Made by a program: the position numbers and the translations under genes
Assembly: GCA_038203615.1 (NCBI GenBank)
Contig: JBBRDU010000002.1
Location: 28,409 to 92,408 of the forward strand
DNA from: JBBRDU01 sp038203615
GTDB lineage: Bacteria > Verrucomicrobiota > Verrucomicrobiia > Chthoniobacterales > UBA10450
Length of the DNA stretch: 64,000 nucleotides
Direction of reading: 5' to 3'
In this document: positions 35,319 through 44,179 of the stretch, in pieces
How the letters are laid out: each line of letters starts with the position of its first letter
Numbering within the stretch: position 1 is the first letter of the stretch
The notes under the pieces: generated by a model
What the model was told of the DNA's origin: nothing
Seen by the model: only the letters and a program-made list of their open reading frames with translations
The model's database searches: none

Positions 35319-36035
35319 GTGACTTTCAAATCTCGCTCTTTGCGCCAAGAGCTCGATCAATTGACGGACGAGCAACAGCTCCCAGTTCTGCTGATCATGT
35401 TCGCCTTTTGGATTGTCTGTGCCGTGGAATGGACTCAGCGATGGCTCGGGAGCATTCCCGATCCGCGCTTCTGGACTGTGCTCTCGCTCGTTATCACCCT
35501 CTACGGTGGTGTCCGGGTCTTCCACCTGCGCTTGCGCTCTCATTCTTCTACTCCACGAGTTTCCGGCGAGAAAGAAGTCGCCCGGATTCTCCACCAGATT
35601 CGCGGGAAAGGCTTCGTTGCGTTTCATAATCTGCCGGGAGCGGAACGAAATATCGATCACTTGGTGATTGGTCCGAGCGGCGTTTACGCGATCGAGACCA
35701 AAGCGCGGAGCGGGTCGGGTACGATCGATTATCGCAGTGACGACGAACTGATTTTCGGAGGCCGCATCAAGGATGGCTGGCCTTTGCGTCATGCCCGCGC
35801 TTCCGCCAGCGCGGTGCAGACGCGATTGAATCATGGATTGCCGGAGGCCTACGCGGTCAAGCCGCTCCTGGTTTTTCTGGGTGATTGGGACATCCACCGG
35901 CACGGGGAAAATCTGGCCGTCGACGTCATGACTTTGGATCAACTCGCAGAATATTTCGACCAGCAGAAACCGGCGTTGACGGGCCAGGAGATCGCCGCGA
36001 TTTCATCGTGCTTTGAAGCGGCGGCGGCCGCTTAA
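35319..36035 (+). CDS. NERD-domain protein with two membrane helices
   Basis: 238 residues starting at a GTG. Two hydrophobic segments (about 22-42 and 50-70) precede a NERD domain (about 85-190). GEKEVARIL, NIDHLVIGPSGVYAIETKA and the E-x-K arrangement match the PD-(D/E)XK-like core of NERD, a nuclease-related fold found in membrane and signalling proteins. Nuclease activity has rarely been shown for the family. It sits about 100 bases after the respiratory operon and is not clearly linked to it. Confidence 0.8.
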   Translation: MTFKSRSLRQELDQLTDEQQLPVLLIMFAFWIVCAVEWTQRWLGSIPDPRFWTVLSLVITLYGGVRVFHLRLRSHSSTPRVSGEKEVARILHQIRGKGFVAFHNLPGAERNIDHLVIGPSGVYAIETKARSGSGTIDYRSDDELIFGGRIKDGWPLRHARASASAVQTRLNHGLPEAYAVKPLLVFLGDWDIHRHGENLAVDVMTLDQLAEYFDQQKPALTGQEIAAISSCFEAAAAA

Positions 36036-36058
36036 CGAAGCGCGGCCGTCAAACATCC

Positions 36059-36203
36059 GGGGAGCGCACGCGCCCTCGCGTGCTCGTTTCGGCGCCCTCG
36101 CCGAAACGAACCTTCCGCGGTGATTGCGCTGTATTCCCGAGAGAGCGAAAGTTCGCGGTGGCGAGGGCGCCCTTCCCAGCACGCGAGGGCACGTGCGCTC
36201 CCC
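36059..36203. repeat. 145-bp hairpin element with 26-bp terminal inverted repeats
   Basis: The left end (36059-36084, starting GGGGAGCGCACGCG) and right end (36178-36203) are inverted copies with one mismatch. Inside are a second inverted pair (GGCGCCCTCGCC and GGCGAGGGCGCC) and a small hairpin (CGTTTCGGC / GCCGAAACG, near 36085-36108). The layout resembles a MITE or compound REP element, inserted between two convergent genes. Confidence 0.75.
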
Positions 36204-36219
36204 GATCCGAGGCAGTTGG

Positions 36220-39069
36220 TTAATCGATCGCGTCGGCGATCAATTCCGCCATGTGCCTGGGGTGAACCGAGGTCAGGTCCGCGATCTGATGTCGGCAACT
36301 GGTGCCGGAAGCGACGATCTGGCTGTGAGCCGGCTGTTCCTTGATCAGGCGGACGAGCGGTTCTGCCACTTGCAGCGATAGGTCGTATTTCGAGGCGAGG
36401 GCCCCGAACGCCCCGGCCATGCCGCAACAACCGGTCTCCAGCAGCGTCGCTTTGTGACCCGGCAACCTTTCCACCAGTCGCGGCATAAAAGCCGGCTTGA
36501 GCAGAGACTTGGCATGACAATGCGCGTGGATCGCGACGTGGACTGGCTCTGCGGCGGCATGGCCATTACGGAAGTGCAGCGCTGTCGGCTGCGCCGCGAG
36601 CTGTTCGTCCACGAATGTTTCGAAAAGGAAACAACGGAGGCTCAAGTCCGCGGCGCCGGCGATTTTGAGTTCGCGATAATCCTCCGCAAACATGGAGTAG
36701 CAAGACGGTTCCAGAAAAATGATCGGGACCGATCCCGGCATCCTGCTCAGAAGATCGACGTTGTGCTGTCCAGATTGTGCGGCGGCGTCGAGGTGCCCCT
36801 GGCTGAAGGCGGGCCGTCCACAGCAACTCCGGTTCGTTGGAAGCAGCACTTCGAATCCGAGGGCCTCGAGAACTTTGACAGCGGCGATTCCAATGTGCGG
36901 CTCGTGATATCGCACAAACGTGTCGTCCCACAAAATGACCTTGCCCCTGGCAGGGACGCCGCGCTGCGGCGTCCGCTCCGCGCGCTGCTTAAACCACTTG
37001 TCGAATCGTTCGTGCGCATAATGCGGCAACGATCTCTTCGCCGACAACCCCAGCACCTTCTCCATCAGCGCGCGCATTGGCCCAAACTCCAGCATGGCAT
37101 TGGAAACGGCCGGCATCGTGCAGCCGAGTCGCCCGAGCAGATCCACCTGGCTCAGGATGCGCTCGCGCAGGGGCAACCCGTCGCGCCGATGTCTCGCATA
37201 AGTCAGCTCCGCCTTGAGCAAAGCAAGGTTTACATTCGACGGACATTCCGGCGTGCAACCCTTGCACGACAGACAATTGCTCAGAGCGACATCCAGTTCA
37301 TCGGAACGCAGCGGATCGTGCCTATTGCAGCGCATTTCCAAAGCCGCCCGAATGATGTTGGCGCGCCCGCGGGTTGACATGACTTCGTCTCCGGTGGCCA
37401 GGAAGGTCGGACACATCATCGGTGCATCCTTGCGGCAACCGCCGCAGCCGTTGCATTGCTCAAGGTTCCCGATGAAGGAGCGATCCTTGAAAGCGAAGGC
37501 GAGCCGCGGCTCGAAAGGAAGCTCGATCGGACGAACGAAATTGTCCCGTAAATGATCATCAATCCGGTGCCGCCCATCCGACAAAATCTTGCCGGGATTG
37601 AAAACGTTTTTGGGATCGAACGTTTTTTTGATTTCCTGCATGACGGCGAGCAACTCGTCCCCCAGCTGCTCGCGCATGTACTCGGTGCGGGCGATGCCGA
37701 CACCATGCTCAGCCGAGAGAGAGCCTTTGAATTGCCTAACGAGAATCGACGTTTGGTCGGCCACTTGGCGAAACTTTTTCAGATCGGCCGGGCTGTGCAA
37801 ATCGAGGACTGGCCGCACATGGAGAAGGCCGGTGGCGGCGTGTCCGTAGTAGGAGGCGTCGAGGCCGAGAGGCTTCATGATCGCCTGCAGGCCCGCCACA
37901 TAGGCGGGCAGTTGGGCCGGGCGAACCGCCGCATCCTCGATAAAAGCGACCGGTTTGGCTGGCCCGATGCAGCCAGTCAGGAGGGAAAGGCCAGCCTTGC
38001 GGACAGCCCACACCAGATTCATCTCGTGCGCCGAGCGCAGGACTTTACAACGCAATCCGAGACCGCGTGCTTGCATGGCAGCGAGCCGTTCCCCGACCTG
38101 TTCGTCATAGAACTCAACGAGCAGGATCGCCTCGCACGGTTTGGCATCGAGCTCGAGCAGGTCGCGCGCAGCCTGGAAGTGGAGCTGTCCTTTGGTCTGA
38201 TCCAGTAGTGGCCGGTCGATGTGCTCGATGGCCACGGGCTTCAGATCGAGCAGCTCCACGGTGGCTTGCATGGCCTCGCCGATGGAAGCGAAGAAAAGCA
38301 GCCCAAGACCTTTTTCGCGCGGCAGCGGAGAGATTTTGAGCTCCGCCGAAAAAATGGCGGCGAGCGTGCCTTCACTGCCGGACAGGATCTCAGCCAGGTT
38401 ATGGGGCGTGCGGCTGAAACGCTCCAGGCCGTATCCGGGCCAGCGTTTGAGCAGGCCGGGCGGCATTCGTTCCGCTATTTCCGCGGCGCGCGCGCGAACC
38501 AGGTGATTAATCCGTGTTCTTTCCTGGCCTAACGAATCGTGTCCCGGTCCGATTCGCTCGACCCGTCCGTCCGCCAGGACGATTTCGAGCGAGAGAACAT
38601 GCTCCGCCGTGGTGCCGTAAATGGGGACCCGCGCCCCGGATGAATTATTAGCAATCATTCCTCCGAGGGTGGCCCGCGAACTGGTGGCCACATCCGGCCC
38701 GAAACAGAAGCCGTGCGGTTTCAGAAAAGCGTTGAGCTGATCGAGGACGACACCCGCTCCCACGCAGACGCTTCGATTCTCGATGTGGAGGTCGAAGATT
38801 TGCCGGTTGTGCCGCGAGAAATCGACGATCAATCCTTCGCCAATCGCGCCGCCCGAAAGACTGGTGCCGGCGCCGCGCGGGGTAATTGAAATATCCGCGT
38901 CGGCCGCCGCGTGAATGACCGCACTCGCCTGCCGGGAATCGCGCGGAAAAGCCACGCCCGCGGGTTGAATTTGATAGATCGACGCGTCCGTGGCGTAGAG
39001 CTGTCGGGTCAGGTCGTCCGAGCGCACTTCGCAGCCCGTGGCGGCGATCTGTTTGGGCAGCGAGGTCAT
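36220..39069 (-). CDS. FAD-linked oxidase fused to Fe-S/CCG domain (YdiJ-like 2-hydroxyacid dehydrogenase)
   Basis: A 949-residue flavo-iron-sulfur protein. Residues 1-475 are a PCMH FAD-binding domain and a GlcD-type C-terminal domain (PRGAGTSLSGGAIGEGLIVD; LSAEHGVGIARTEYM). Two 4Fe-4S motifs follow (CNGCGGCRKDAPMMCP and CLSCKGCTPECP). The C-terminal part has two CCG-type blocks (NRSCCGRPAF and ETGCCGMAGAFG). The order is that of E. coli YdiJ, reported to act on D-2-hydroxyglutarate; a lactate or glycolate substrate is also possible. I chose the ATG at 39069 over a GTG six codons earlier. A palindromic repeat lies inside the coding frame (36949-36986). Confidence 0.9.
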   Translation of the reverse strand: MTSLPKQIAATGCEVRSDDLTRQLYATDASIYQIQPAGVAFPRDSRQASAVIHAAADADISITPRGAGTSLSGGAIGEGLIVDFSRHNRQIFDLHIENRSVCVGAGVVLDQLNAFLKPHGFCFGPDVATSSRATLGGMIANNSSGARVPIYGTTAEHVLSLEIVLADGRVERIGPGHDSLGQERTRINHLVRARAAEIAERMPPGLLKRWPGYGLERFSRTPHNLAEILSGSEGTLAAIFSAELKISPLPREKGLGLLFFASIGEAMQATVELLDLKPVAIEHIDRPLLDQTKGQLHFQAARDLLELDAKPCEAILLVEFYDEQVGERLAAMQARGLGLRCKVLRSAHEMNLVWAVRKAGLSLLTGCIGPAKPVAFIEDAAVRPAQLPAYVAGLQAIMKPLGLDASYYGHAATGLLHVRPVLDLHSPADLKKFRQVADQTSILVRQFKGSLSAEHGVGIARTEYMREQLGDELLAVMQEIKKTFDPKNVFNPGKILSDGRHRIDDHLRDNFVRPIELPFEPRLAFAFKDRSFIGNLEQCNGCGGCRKDAPMMCPTFLATGDEVMSTRGRANIIRAALEMRCNRHDPLRSDELDVALSNCLSCKGCTPECPSNVNLALLKAELTYARHRRDGLPLRERILSQVDLLGRLGCTMPAVSNAMLEFGPMRALMEKVLGLSAKRSLPHYAHERFDKWFKQRAERTPQRGVPARGKVILWDDTFVRYHEPHIGIAAVKVLEALGFEVLLPTNRSCCGRPAFSQGHLDAAAQSGQHNVDLLSRMPGSVPIIFLEPSCYSMFAEDYRELKIAGAADLSLRCFLFETFVDEQLAAQPTALHFRNGHAAAEPVHVAIHAHCHAKSLLKPAFMPRLVERLPGHKATLLETGCCGMAGAFGALASKYDLSLQVAEPLVRLIKEQPAHSQIVASGTSCRHQIADLTSVHPRHMAELIADAID
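36949..36986. repeat. 38-bp palindromic repeat, copy inside a coding sequence
   Basis: It matches the intergenic copy at 16287-16324 (reverse orientation) at 36 of 38 positions. On the minus strand it encodes about 13 residues, RAERTPQRGVPA, in the linker before the CCG part of the YdiJ-like protein. The frame is kept. Confidence 0.65.
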
Positions 39070-39094
39070 GCGGCGGAATTTTACCACATCGGCT

Positions 39095-40192
39095 TTAAAG
39101 CAGAGATAATTGCGCTTCCATCTGGTCCCGCTCCTCCGCGAAACGGACGCCGACTCCGATCAGGCGGACCGCTTTTCCGGTGCGCGCAAAGCCTTCCGCC
39201 AGTAAAGCCTGATACGATTCGAGCGACAGACGCAGGCCGGCGCGCTCCACCGTGGTGCGGGTGAAATCGCTGAATTTCAGTTTCAAGAAAGTTTTGGTGA
39301 CAGCGCGTTTCGGTTCCTTTTGGGCCAGTTCGGCCATGAGTTCTTCGAATAATTGCCCAACCTGTTGGGCGCACTGGGGCAGGGTCTGCAGGTCCGTCGC
39401 AAAAGTTTCCTCCGTGCTGAGAGATTTGCGTGGGCGGTCCGGTTCGACTGGCCGGGTATCGATCCCGCGAGTCAAATCATACAGCTCGATTCCGAACCGG
39501 CCGATGAGCTGCTGCAGATCGATGCGCGAGAAGCGCTGCAATTCGCCACAGGTCTTGACTCCGAGTTGTGCGAGCTTTCCCTCCAGGGCAGGCCCTATTC
39601 CCCAAACCTTGCGCACGGGCAGGCCGGACATGAAGGCCGGCACTTCTTCCGGCGTCACTTCGAGTTGTCCGTTTGGCTTGTTTAGCTCGCTCGCGATCTT
39701 CGCGATTAATTTGTTCGGACCGATCCCGGCTGACGAGGTCAACCTCGTCTTGCGCAGGATCCTAGCGCGGATGACCTCGGCCAGCGGGGCGGCGGCCCCC
39801 GGATGATCCGTCACATCGAGATAGGCTTCATCGAGCGAAAGCGGCTCCACCAATGGGGTGAAGCGATGCAGAATGGCGCGAATAACGGCGGCTTCACGAC
39901 GGTAAACATCGAATCTCGTCGGGACCACGATGAGGCTGGGGCAACGTTGCAGCGCCAGGAAGGTCGGCATGGCGGAATGGATCCCGAAGGCGCGCGCCTC
40001 GTAATTGCAGGTGGTCAGAACACCGCGACGGTCGCGCGCGCCGCCCACTCCGATTGGTTTTCCGCGGAGCGCGGGGCGATCCCGCATTTCGATCGCGGCA
40101 TAGAAGCAATCCATGTCGAGATGGATGACGCGCCGGGCCTTGGAGGAGAGGGAGGAAGAGGACATGCCGTCGGCAAAAGTCGCCTCTTGCAT
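39095..40192 (-). CDS. dinB: DNA polymerase IV (Y family)
   Basis: A translesion polymerase of the DinB type. The catalytic carboxylates are in HLDMDCFYAAIEM (near residue 25) and PLSLDEAYLDVTD (near residue 119). The fingers, thumb (GIGPNKLIAKIASELNKPNG) and helix-hairpin-helix (VWGIGPALEGKLAQLGV) are in place. The little-finger domain is at about 255-360 and ends AEERDQMEAQLSLL. No clear beta-clamp-binding tail beyond that is seen. An ATG nine codons downstream (40165) is an alternative start. It is adjacent to the dehydrogenase gene on the same strand. Confidence 0.93.
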   Translation of the reverse strand: MQEATFADGMSSSSLSSKARRVIHLDMDCFYAAIEMRDRPALRGKPIGVGGARDRRGVLTTCNYEARAFGIHSAMPTFLALQRCPSLIVVPTRFDVYRREAAVIRAILHRFTPLVEPLSLDEAYLDVTDHPGAAAPLAEVIRARILRKTRLTSSAGIGPNKLIAKIASELNKPNGQLEVTPEEVPAFMSGLPVRKVWGIGPALEGKLAQLGVKTCGELQRFSRIDLQQLIGRFGIELYDLTRGIDTRPVEPDRPRKSLSTEETFATDLQTLPQCAQQVGQLFEELMAELAQKEPKRAVTKTFLKLKFSDFTRTTVERAGLRLSLESYQALLAEGFARTGKAVRLIGVGVRFAEERDQMEAQLSLL

Positions 40193-40378
40193 CGGAAGGC
40201 GTCAACCTCACGTCGTCGGGTCTAAAAGCGCATAAACGAGAAGTCCAGATCGACCTACAAAATCGAATGTTAGGTACTGCCGCAACCAGGGATTTACCTT
40301 TCGAGGTGTGCAACGCTTCGAATCGGTCAATTTCTGGTGCGATTTCAGCAGGGGACAGCAACAAGAAAGGTTAGTTCT

Positions 40379-40741
40379 ATGAAAATATTACTTGGTTTTA
40401 TCTGCGCCACGGCCCTTTTCGTCGTCAGCGCGCACGCTCAAACATCGAGCTCCTCCTCCACTACGACCACGTCGGCGGGGGGAACGACTGAGAGCACGAC
40501 GACCACCACGGAAAGCACCGGGACCATCACGGAGTACTCTCCGGGTGCTTCCATTGTCCTGAATACGGGATCCGGTGAGCCCGTTCACTACAAGTTCAGC
40601 AAGAGCGTAACCTACGTGACGCCAGACGGAAAAGTGATCGAGTCTTCCAAGGTCAGGAAGGACTCCAAGGTCCGTGTCCACTACGTCAAGGAAGGCGACG
40701 ACATGCTCGTGGACAAGGTCATTGTGACCGACAACGATTAG
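40379..40741 (+). CDS. secreted Thr/Ser-rich protein of unknown function
   Basis: 120 residues with a clear signal peptide (LLGFICATALFVVSAHA) after an AAGAAAGG ribosome site. A Ser/Thr stretch (about 22-50) leads to a small domain (about 51-120) with VLNTGSGEPVHYKFSKSVTY and KVRVHYVKEGDDMLVDKVIV. The repeated beta-strand pattern suggests a small beta barrel. I do not know the family, and no partner is evident. A strong terminator follows at 40800. Confidence 0.75.
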   Translation: MKILLGFICATALFVVSAHAQTSSSSSTTTTSAGGTTESTTTTTESTGTITEYSPGASIVLNTGSGEPVHYKFSKSVTYVTPDGKVIESSKVRKDSKVRVHYVKEGDDMLVDKVIVTDND

Positions 40742-40799
40742 AAATTGGATCGCAGGCCAGTTCGTTGCCTGACGTGGCCGGGATGGCCAGAGAAATGAG

Positions 40800-40840
40800 G
40801 CGGCAGCCGGAGGGATGCCTCCGGCTGCCGCAATTTTCTT
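40800..40840 (+). terminator. rho-independent terminator
   Basis: GCGGCAGCCGGAGG (40800-40813) and CCTCCGGCTGCCGC (40818-40831) form a perfect 14-bp stem with a GATG loop, followed by AATTTTCTT. It lies 59 bases after the stop of the secreted protein gene. Confidence 0.9.
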
Positions 40841-40901
40841 GTTCCTTTGAGCCTGCGGCCAGGGGCGTGGCAGGTGACCTGCTTTAAGAGGACGTGGCGA
40901 C

Positions 40902-41255
40902 GTGAACATAAACGTCAAAACAAAGATTCGGTTCAACGGGCAAGAGTATTCGAGCCAGGATGAACTCCCGCCGGAAGCGCAGGCTGCCTGCCGGAAAGCG
41001 TTCATGAACGGTTCGGTTTCCCTGAATAAGTGCCTCGATAAAATTATCCTGAATGGGCAGGAAATTCCGCGTGGTCGCGAGGACGGCCGCCGGCTTTACG
41101 AAGACATTATGAGCCTGGTCGAAAACAACGGCTCCGTTACTCTCCCCATCTCATCCGAGCCATGGTTGAGCCGGCGCCAGGTCAAGCTGGTCTTGGCGGT
41201 CGCCGCTGCGGCCGCGGCGGTCGCATTCGCGGTGGTGGCCAGAACGATCAGCTGA
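40902..41255 (+). CDS. small membrane-tail protein, unknown
   Basis: 117 residues from a GTG with AAGAGGA just upstream. The N-terminal ~85 residues are soluble (TKIRFNGQEYSSQDELPPEA; KIILNGQEIPRG) and show two related RFNGQE/ILNGQE strands. The C-terminus is a single hydrophobic helix (about 92-113, very alanine-rich). This is a tail-anchored layout. I do not recognise the family. Codon use looks like the neighbours, so I believe it is real. Confidence 0.65.
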   Translation: MNINVKTKIRFNGQEYSSQDELPPEAQAACRKAFMNGSVSLNKCLDKIILNGQEIPRGREDGRRLYEDIMSLVENNGSVTLPISSEPWLSRRQVKLVLAVAAAAAAVAFAVVARTIS

Positions 41256-41347
41256 GCCTCGCGCGGGGCGCGTGCTTTACCCTTCAGCGGGGCCGATTTG
41301 CTGATAAAACTTGAAGCTATGATAATTTTCAGCCATCATTGGCGAAA

Positions 41348-42043
41348 ATGTCTCTCATCCCGAGCGAATCTGCCAGTTTCCCGGATCTGTTGGGCCGCGG
41401 CCTAGGCGCGTCCAAGAATTCGAAGTGGCGTGCGCCCTTCGCTGAGGACGCTGCGCCTCGCGATAAAAACAAAGCCCGCACCGCCGCCAGACCGTCGCCA
41501 TCGTCGAATTCCATCGCCCCGGTCCCGATCCAACGAACCGTGGCGGAACCGCAGCCGGTCGCGCCTCCGGCAGCAGTCGCGCCGAAGCCGATGGAGAAGG
41601 CTCTCTCTTTTCCCGGACCGGCTGCCCGCATGGCGCGATTGCCCGTGAATGGCCTGACCGGTTTGACTCCTGCCAAGCCATCCGTGAGCAAGGCGGCGCC
41701 GGTGCCTGCCGGGGCAACCGCGCCAGATGCGCTCCGCCCTCTGCACTTTGAACCCGCCACGGCCGCGGGTGAGCCGGAAGAGTTTGGCTTTCCCGAAGCC
41801 CTGGCTCCTTGGCCCAGTATCAAACGGCGGCGCCGGGCCAGGTTGATTCGATTCGTCGTCTACGAAGTTTTCGCCATCGCACTTCTCGCCGCCTCGGTCA
41901 TGACCGGTCTGTCGCATCGTGCCACGGAAGATCCTCTTTCGGTTGTGGCCAAAATCCTGACGATTGTTTCCGCCATCGTGGTCGCCGCGGTTCCAATCCT
42001 TTTCTACGGAATACCGGAGACGCTGCCTCGAAGCCGGCGTTAG
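41348..42043 (+). CDS. proline/alanine-rich protein with two C-terminal membrane helices, unknown
   Basis: 231 residues. The first ~160 are low-complexity (Ala, Pro, basic residues, e.g. EPQPVAPPAAVAPKPMEKAL). Two helices follow at about 173-192 and 203-222, separated by SHRATEDPLS. No conserved motif is visible. The ATG at 41348 was chosen over a TTG three codons upstream. The function is unknown. Confidence 0.55.
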   Translation: MSLIPSESASFPDLLGRGLGASKNSKWRAPFAEDAAPRDKNKARTAARPSPSSNSIAPVPIQRTVAEPQPVAPPAAVAPKPMEKALSFPGPAARMARLPVNGLTGLTPAKPSVSKAAPVPAGATAPDALRPLHFEPATAAGEPEEFGFPEALAPWPSIKRRRRARLIRFVVYEVFAIALLAASVMTGLSHRATEDPLSVVAKILTIVSAIVVAAVPILFYGIPETLPRSRR

Positions 42044-42104
42044 GTGAGGATCGCCCGCATGAGCGGGGTTGCCTTTTTCATCGATTTCCGTCATCACCTT
42101 ACGG

Positions 42105-42827
42105 ATGGCGTCGAATGTGACCCGTATATTCATGGTGCGCCACGGAGCCACCGTGTTGAGTGCGGAGGATCGTTTTGCCGGGGCTACGGATGTAGCTCTT
42201 TCAGATGAAGGGCGGCGACAAACGCAGCGTCTTTCGGAAAGGTTGGCCTCCGAAAAAATCACGGCCGTGTTTGCCTCGCCCCTTGGACGGACCGTGGAAA
42301 CGGCCGGCATCCTGGCCGCGCCGCATCACTTGGAGGTCCAGAGGCGCGACGGTCTGCGCGAGATTTCGCATGGGCGCTGGGAGCAGATGACGCGCCGCGA
42401 AGTGGAACAGCAATTTCCCGCGGAAGCGGCGGAGTGGGAAAAGGATCCGTACACTTTCGCGCCGGAAGGCGGAGAAAGCGGGTTGGCCGTGACGGCGCGC
42501 GCTTTGCCGGTGTTGATTGATGTGGTGCGCGCGCACCCGGGTAAAACGGTGCTGGTGGTCTCGCATAAGGCGACCATCCGGCTTTTGCTCAGCTCGCTGC
42601 TGGGATTCGATCCGCGCCGTTATCGGGACAACCTGGATCAAAAGCCGGCGGCCTTGAACGTTGTCGATTTCCGCGATGCCACCCGCGCGCGCTTGACCTT
42701 GTTCAACGACACCTCGCATTACGATGCCGGGGGCAGTGCCATCCCGGAAACGCCCAAGGCGAGTCTATCGAAGTGGTGGGACGATGGAACGAAATCCGAG
42801 GACGATCGGCCGGCTGGTGGAAGTTAG
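42105..42827 (+). CDS. histidine phosphatase (phosphoglycerate mutase family)
   Basis: 240 residues of the branch-1 histidine phosphatase superfamily. The phosphohistidine is in FMVRHGATVLSAEDRF. The second arginine lies in ASPLGRTVETA, the acid residue in LREISHGRWE, and the second histidine in VVSHKATIRLLL. It may act on a phosphorylated sugar or cobalamin intermediate, and the sequence does not tell which. An earlier in-frame ATG at 42069 exists, but the one at 42105 begins right before the motif, as is usual. Confidence 0.88.
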   Translation: MASNVTRIFMVRHGATVLSAEDRFAGATDVALSDEGRRQTQRLSERLASEKITAVFASPLGRTVETAGILAAPHHLEVQRRDGLREISHGRWEQMTRREVEQQFPAEAAEWEKDPYTFAPEGGESGLAVTARALPVLIDVVRAHPGKTVLVVSHKATIRLLLSSLLGFDPRRYRDNLDQKPAALNVVDFRDATRARLTLFNDTSHYDAGGSAIPETPKASLSKWWDDGTKSEDDRPAGGS

Positions 42828-42924
42828 CGGGTTTGGCAATTGAATCCCTTCCGAACGGTTGGCCGGACCCGACGAAGATGTCCAAGCGCGAACGGCCAGC
42901 CGCCACGATTTAGGATAGGGCTTT

Positions 42925-43893
42925 ATGGATCAAAACGAAGTCATTGTGGTCGGCGGCGGCATCGCTGGATTGTCCGCTGCCATTTATTTGGGGCGCGCGC
43001 AGCGCGACACCCTCGTCATCGATGCGGGCCACTCCATGGCCAGGTGGGAACCGAAGGTCGAGAATTATCTCGGCTTTCCCACCGGGGTCGATGGCAACGA
43101 CCTCTTGAAATTTGGCCGCCAGCAAGCCGAGAAGCATGAGGCTGTTTTTGCCGAGGATCAGGTCGAAGAGCTTTCGACGAGCAACGGCGGGTTTACTTTA
43201 AAGGGAAAGAACCGCACTTACTCCTGTGCCCGGCTGCTTCTCGCCACCGGCATTTTTCACATCCCACCAGACATCCCCGGAGTGAAGGAATGCCTCGGTC
43301 ACAGCATGTTTTTCTGCAAAGATTGCGATGGGTTCCGCGTCCGGGGCAAGGCGATCGCCATCATCGGCCCGAACAATGAAGCGGTTGAGTATGCCCTGGG
43401 TATGTTGCATTACTCCGCCTGTGTCGTGGTCGCCACCAACGGGGAGAAAATCAGCTGGGACGATCAACACGCCGAATGGCTGAAGGAATACGAGATCCCG
43501 GTCTACACCGATCGCATCAGCGATTGTGATCGTCAGGATTGCCAGGTGCGCGGCCTTCTCTTCGCCGATGGGCGCGAAGTGAAGATCGATAGTATTTTCG
43601 CGACGCGCGGCGATATTTTTCACACGAGGCTGGCCGAGAGCCTGGGTGCGGAGCTGGATGGAGATGGGCAGATCAAGGTCGATCATTGCATGCGCACATC
43701 GGTCCCGCGTCTTTACTCAGCCGGCTGCGTCACGCCGGCCAATTGTCAGATGATTATCGCAGCTGGGCAGGGAGCGGCGGCGGCGCAGGCGATCAACCGC
43801 GATCTTTTCGAGGAAAGCCTGAGCAATCACAAACTCCGCCGGTTTCGCGAAGAACAGCTCAAAACCGAAGAGACGGAGCCGAAAGAAGTCTAG
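42925..43893 (+). CDS. thioredoxin-reductase-like flavoprotein with atypical second nucleotide site
   Basis: 322 residues. The FAD site (VIVVGGGIAGLSAAIYLGRA) and second FAD block (CMRTSVPRLYSAGCVT) are standard. A redox-active CKDC occurs at the right place (FFCKDCDGF). The second Rossmann site reads AIIGPNNEAVEYALGM, not GGGDSA, and no HRR-type 2'-phosphate motif is present in the following strand (VVATNGEKISWDDQ). The electron donor may therefore not be NADPH. Ferredoxin-dependent and other divergent thioredoxin reductases show similar losses. No thioredoxin gene is adjacent. Confidence 0.85.
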   Translation: MDQNEVIVVGGGIAGLSAAIYLGRAQRDTLVIDAGHSMARWEPKVENYLGFPTGVDGNDLLKFGRQQAEKHEAVFAEDQVEELSTSNGGFTLKGKNRTYSCARLLLATGIFHIPPDIPGVKECLGHSMFFCKDCDGFRVRGKAIAIIGPNNEAVEYALGMLHYSACVVVATNGEKISWDDQHAEWLKEYEIPVYTDRISDCDRQDCQVRGLLFADGREVKIDSIFATRGDIFHTRLAESLGAELDGDGQIKVDHCMRTSVPRLYSAGCVTPANCQMIIAAGQGAAAAQAINRDLFEESLSNHKLRRFREEQLKTEETEPKEV

Positions 43894-43911
43894 CTGTTCA
43901 GGCCGCCGTAG

Positions 43912-43974
43912 ATGGAGAGGCGCCTGTGTCAGCCGCAAATTAACCAGATGTGGCCGGCACGGCCGCCTCTCCAT
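43912..43974. repeat. inverted repeat after the flavoprotein gene
   Basis: ATGGAGAGGCG (43912-43922) and CGCCTCTCCAT (43964-43974) are an exact 11-bp inverted pair 41 bases apart. There is no T-run, so a terminator role is only possible. The rest of the ~285-base gap before the oxidase operon shows no gene. Confidence 0.5.
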
Positions 43975-44179
43975 GATCGGTTGGGTGATGAGAGCGTCCA
44001 GCGTCAAAACGCTGGAATGGGCGTTTTGCGCGGGTTGCTAAGACCGCGGAGCAGGCTGGCCCCCGTTTTCACGATAGCAACGGTATGTTTTTCCTCTCAA
44101 AAACCGGCGAACGTCCTAATTTCTGACTTTGCAATGAGGCTTTGTTTCTCGATATTGGAACGATAACTTTTTGCTGAAA

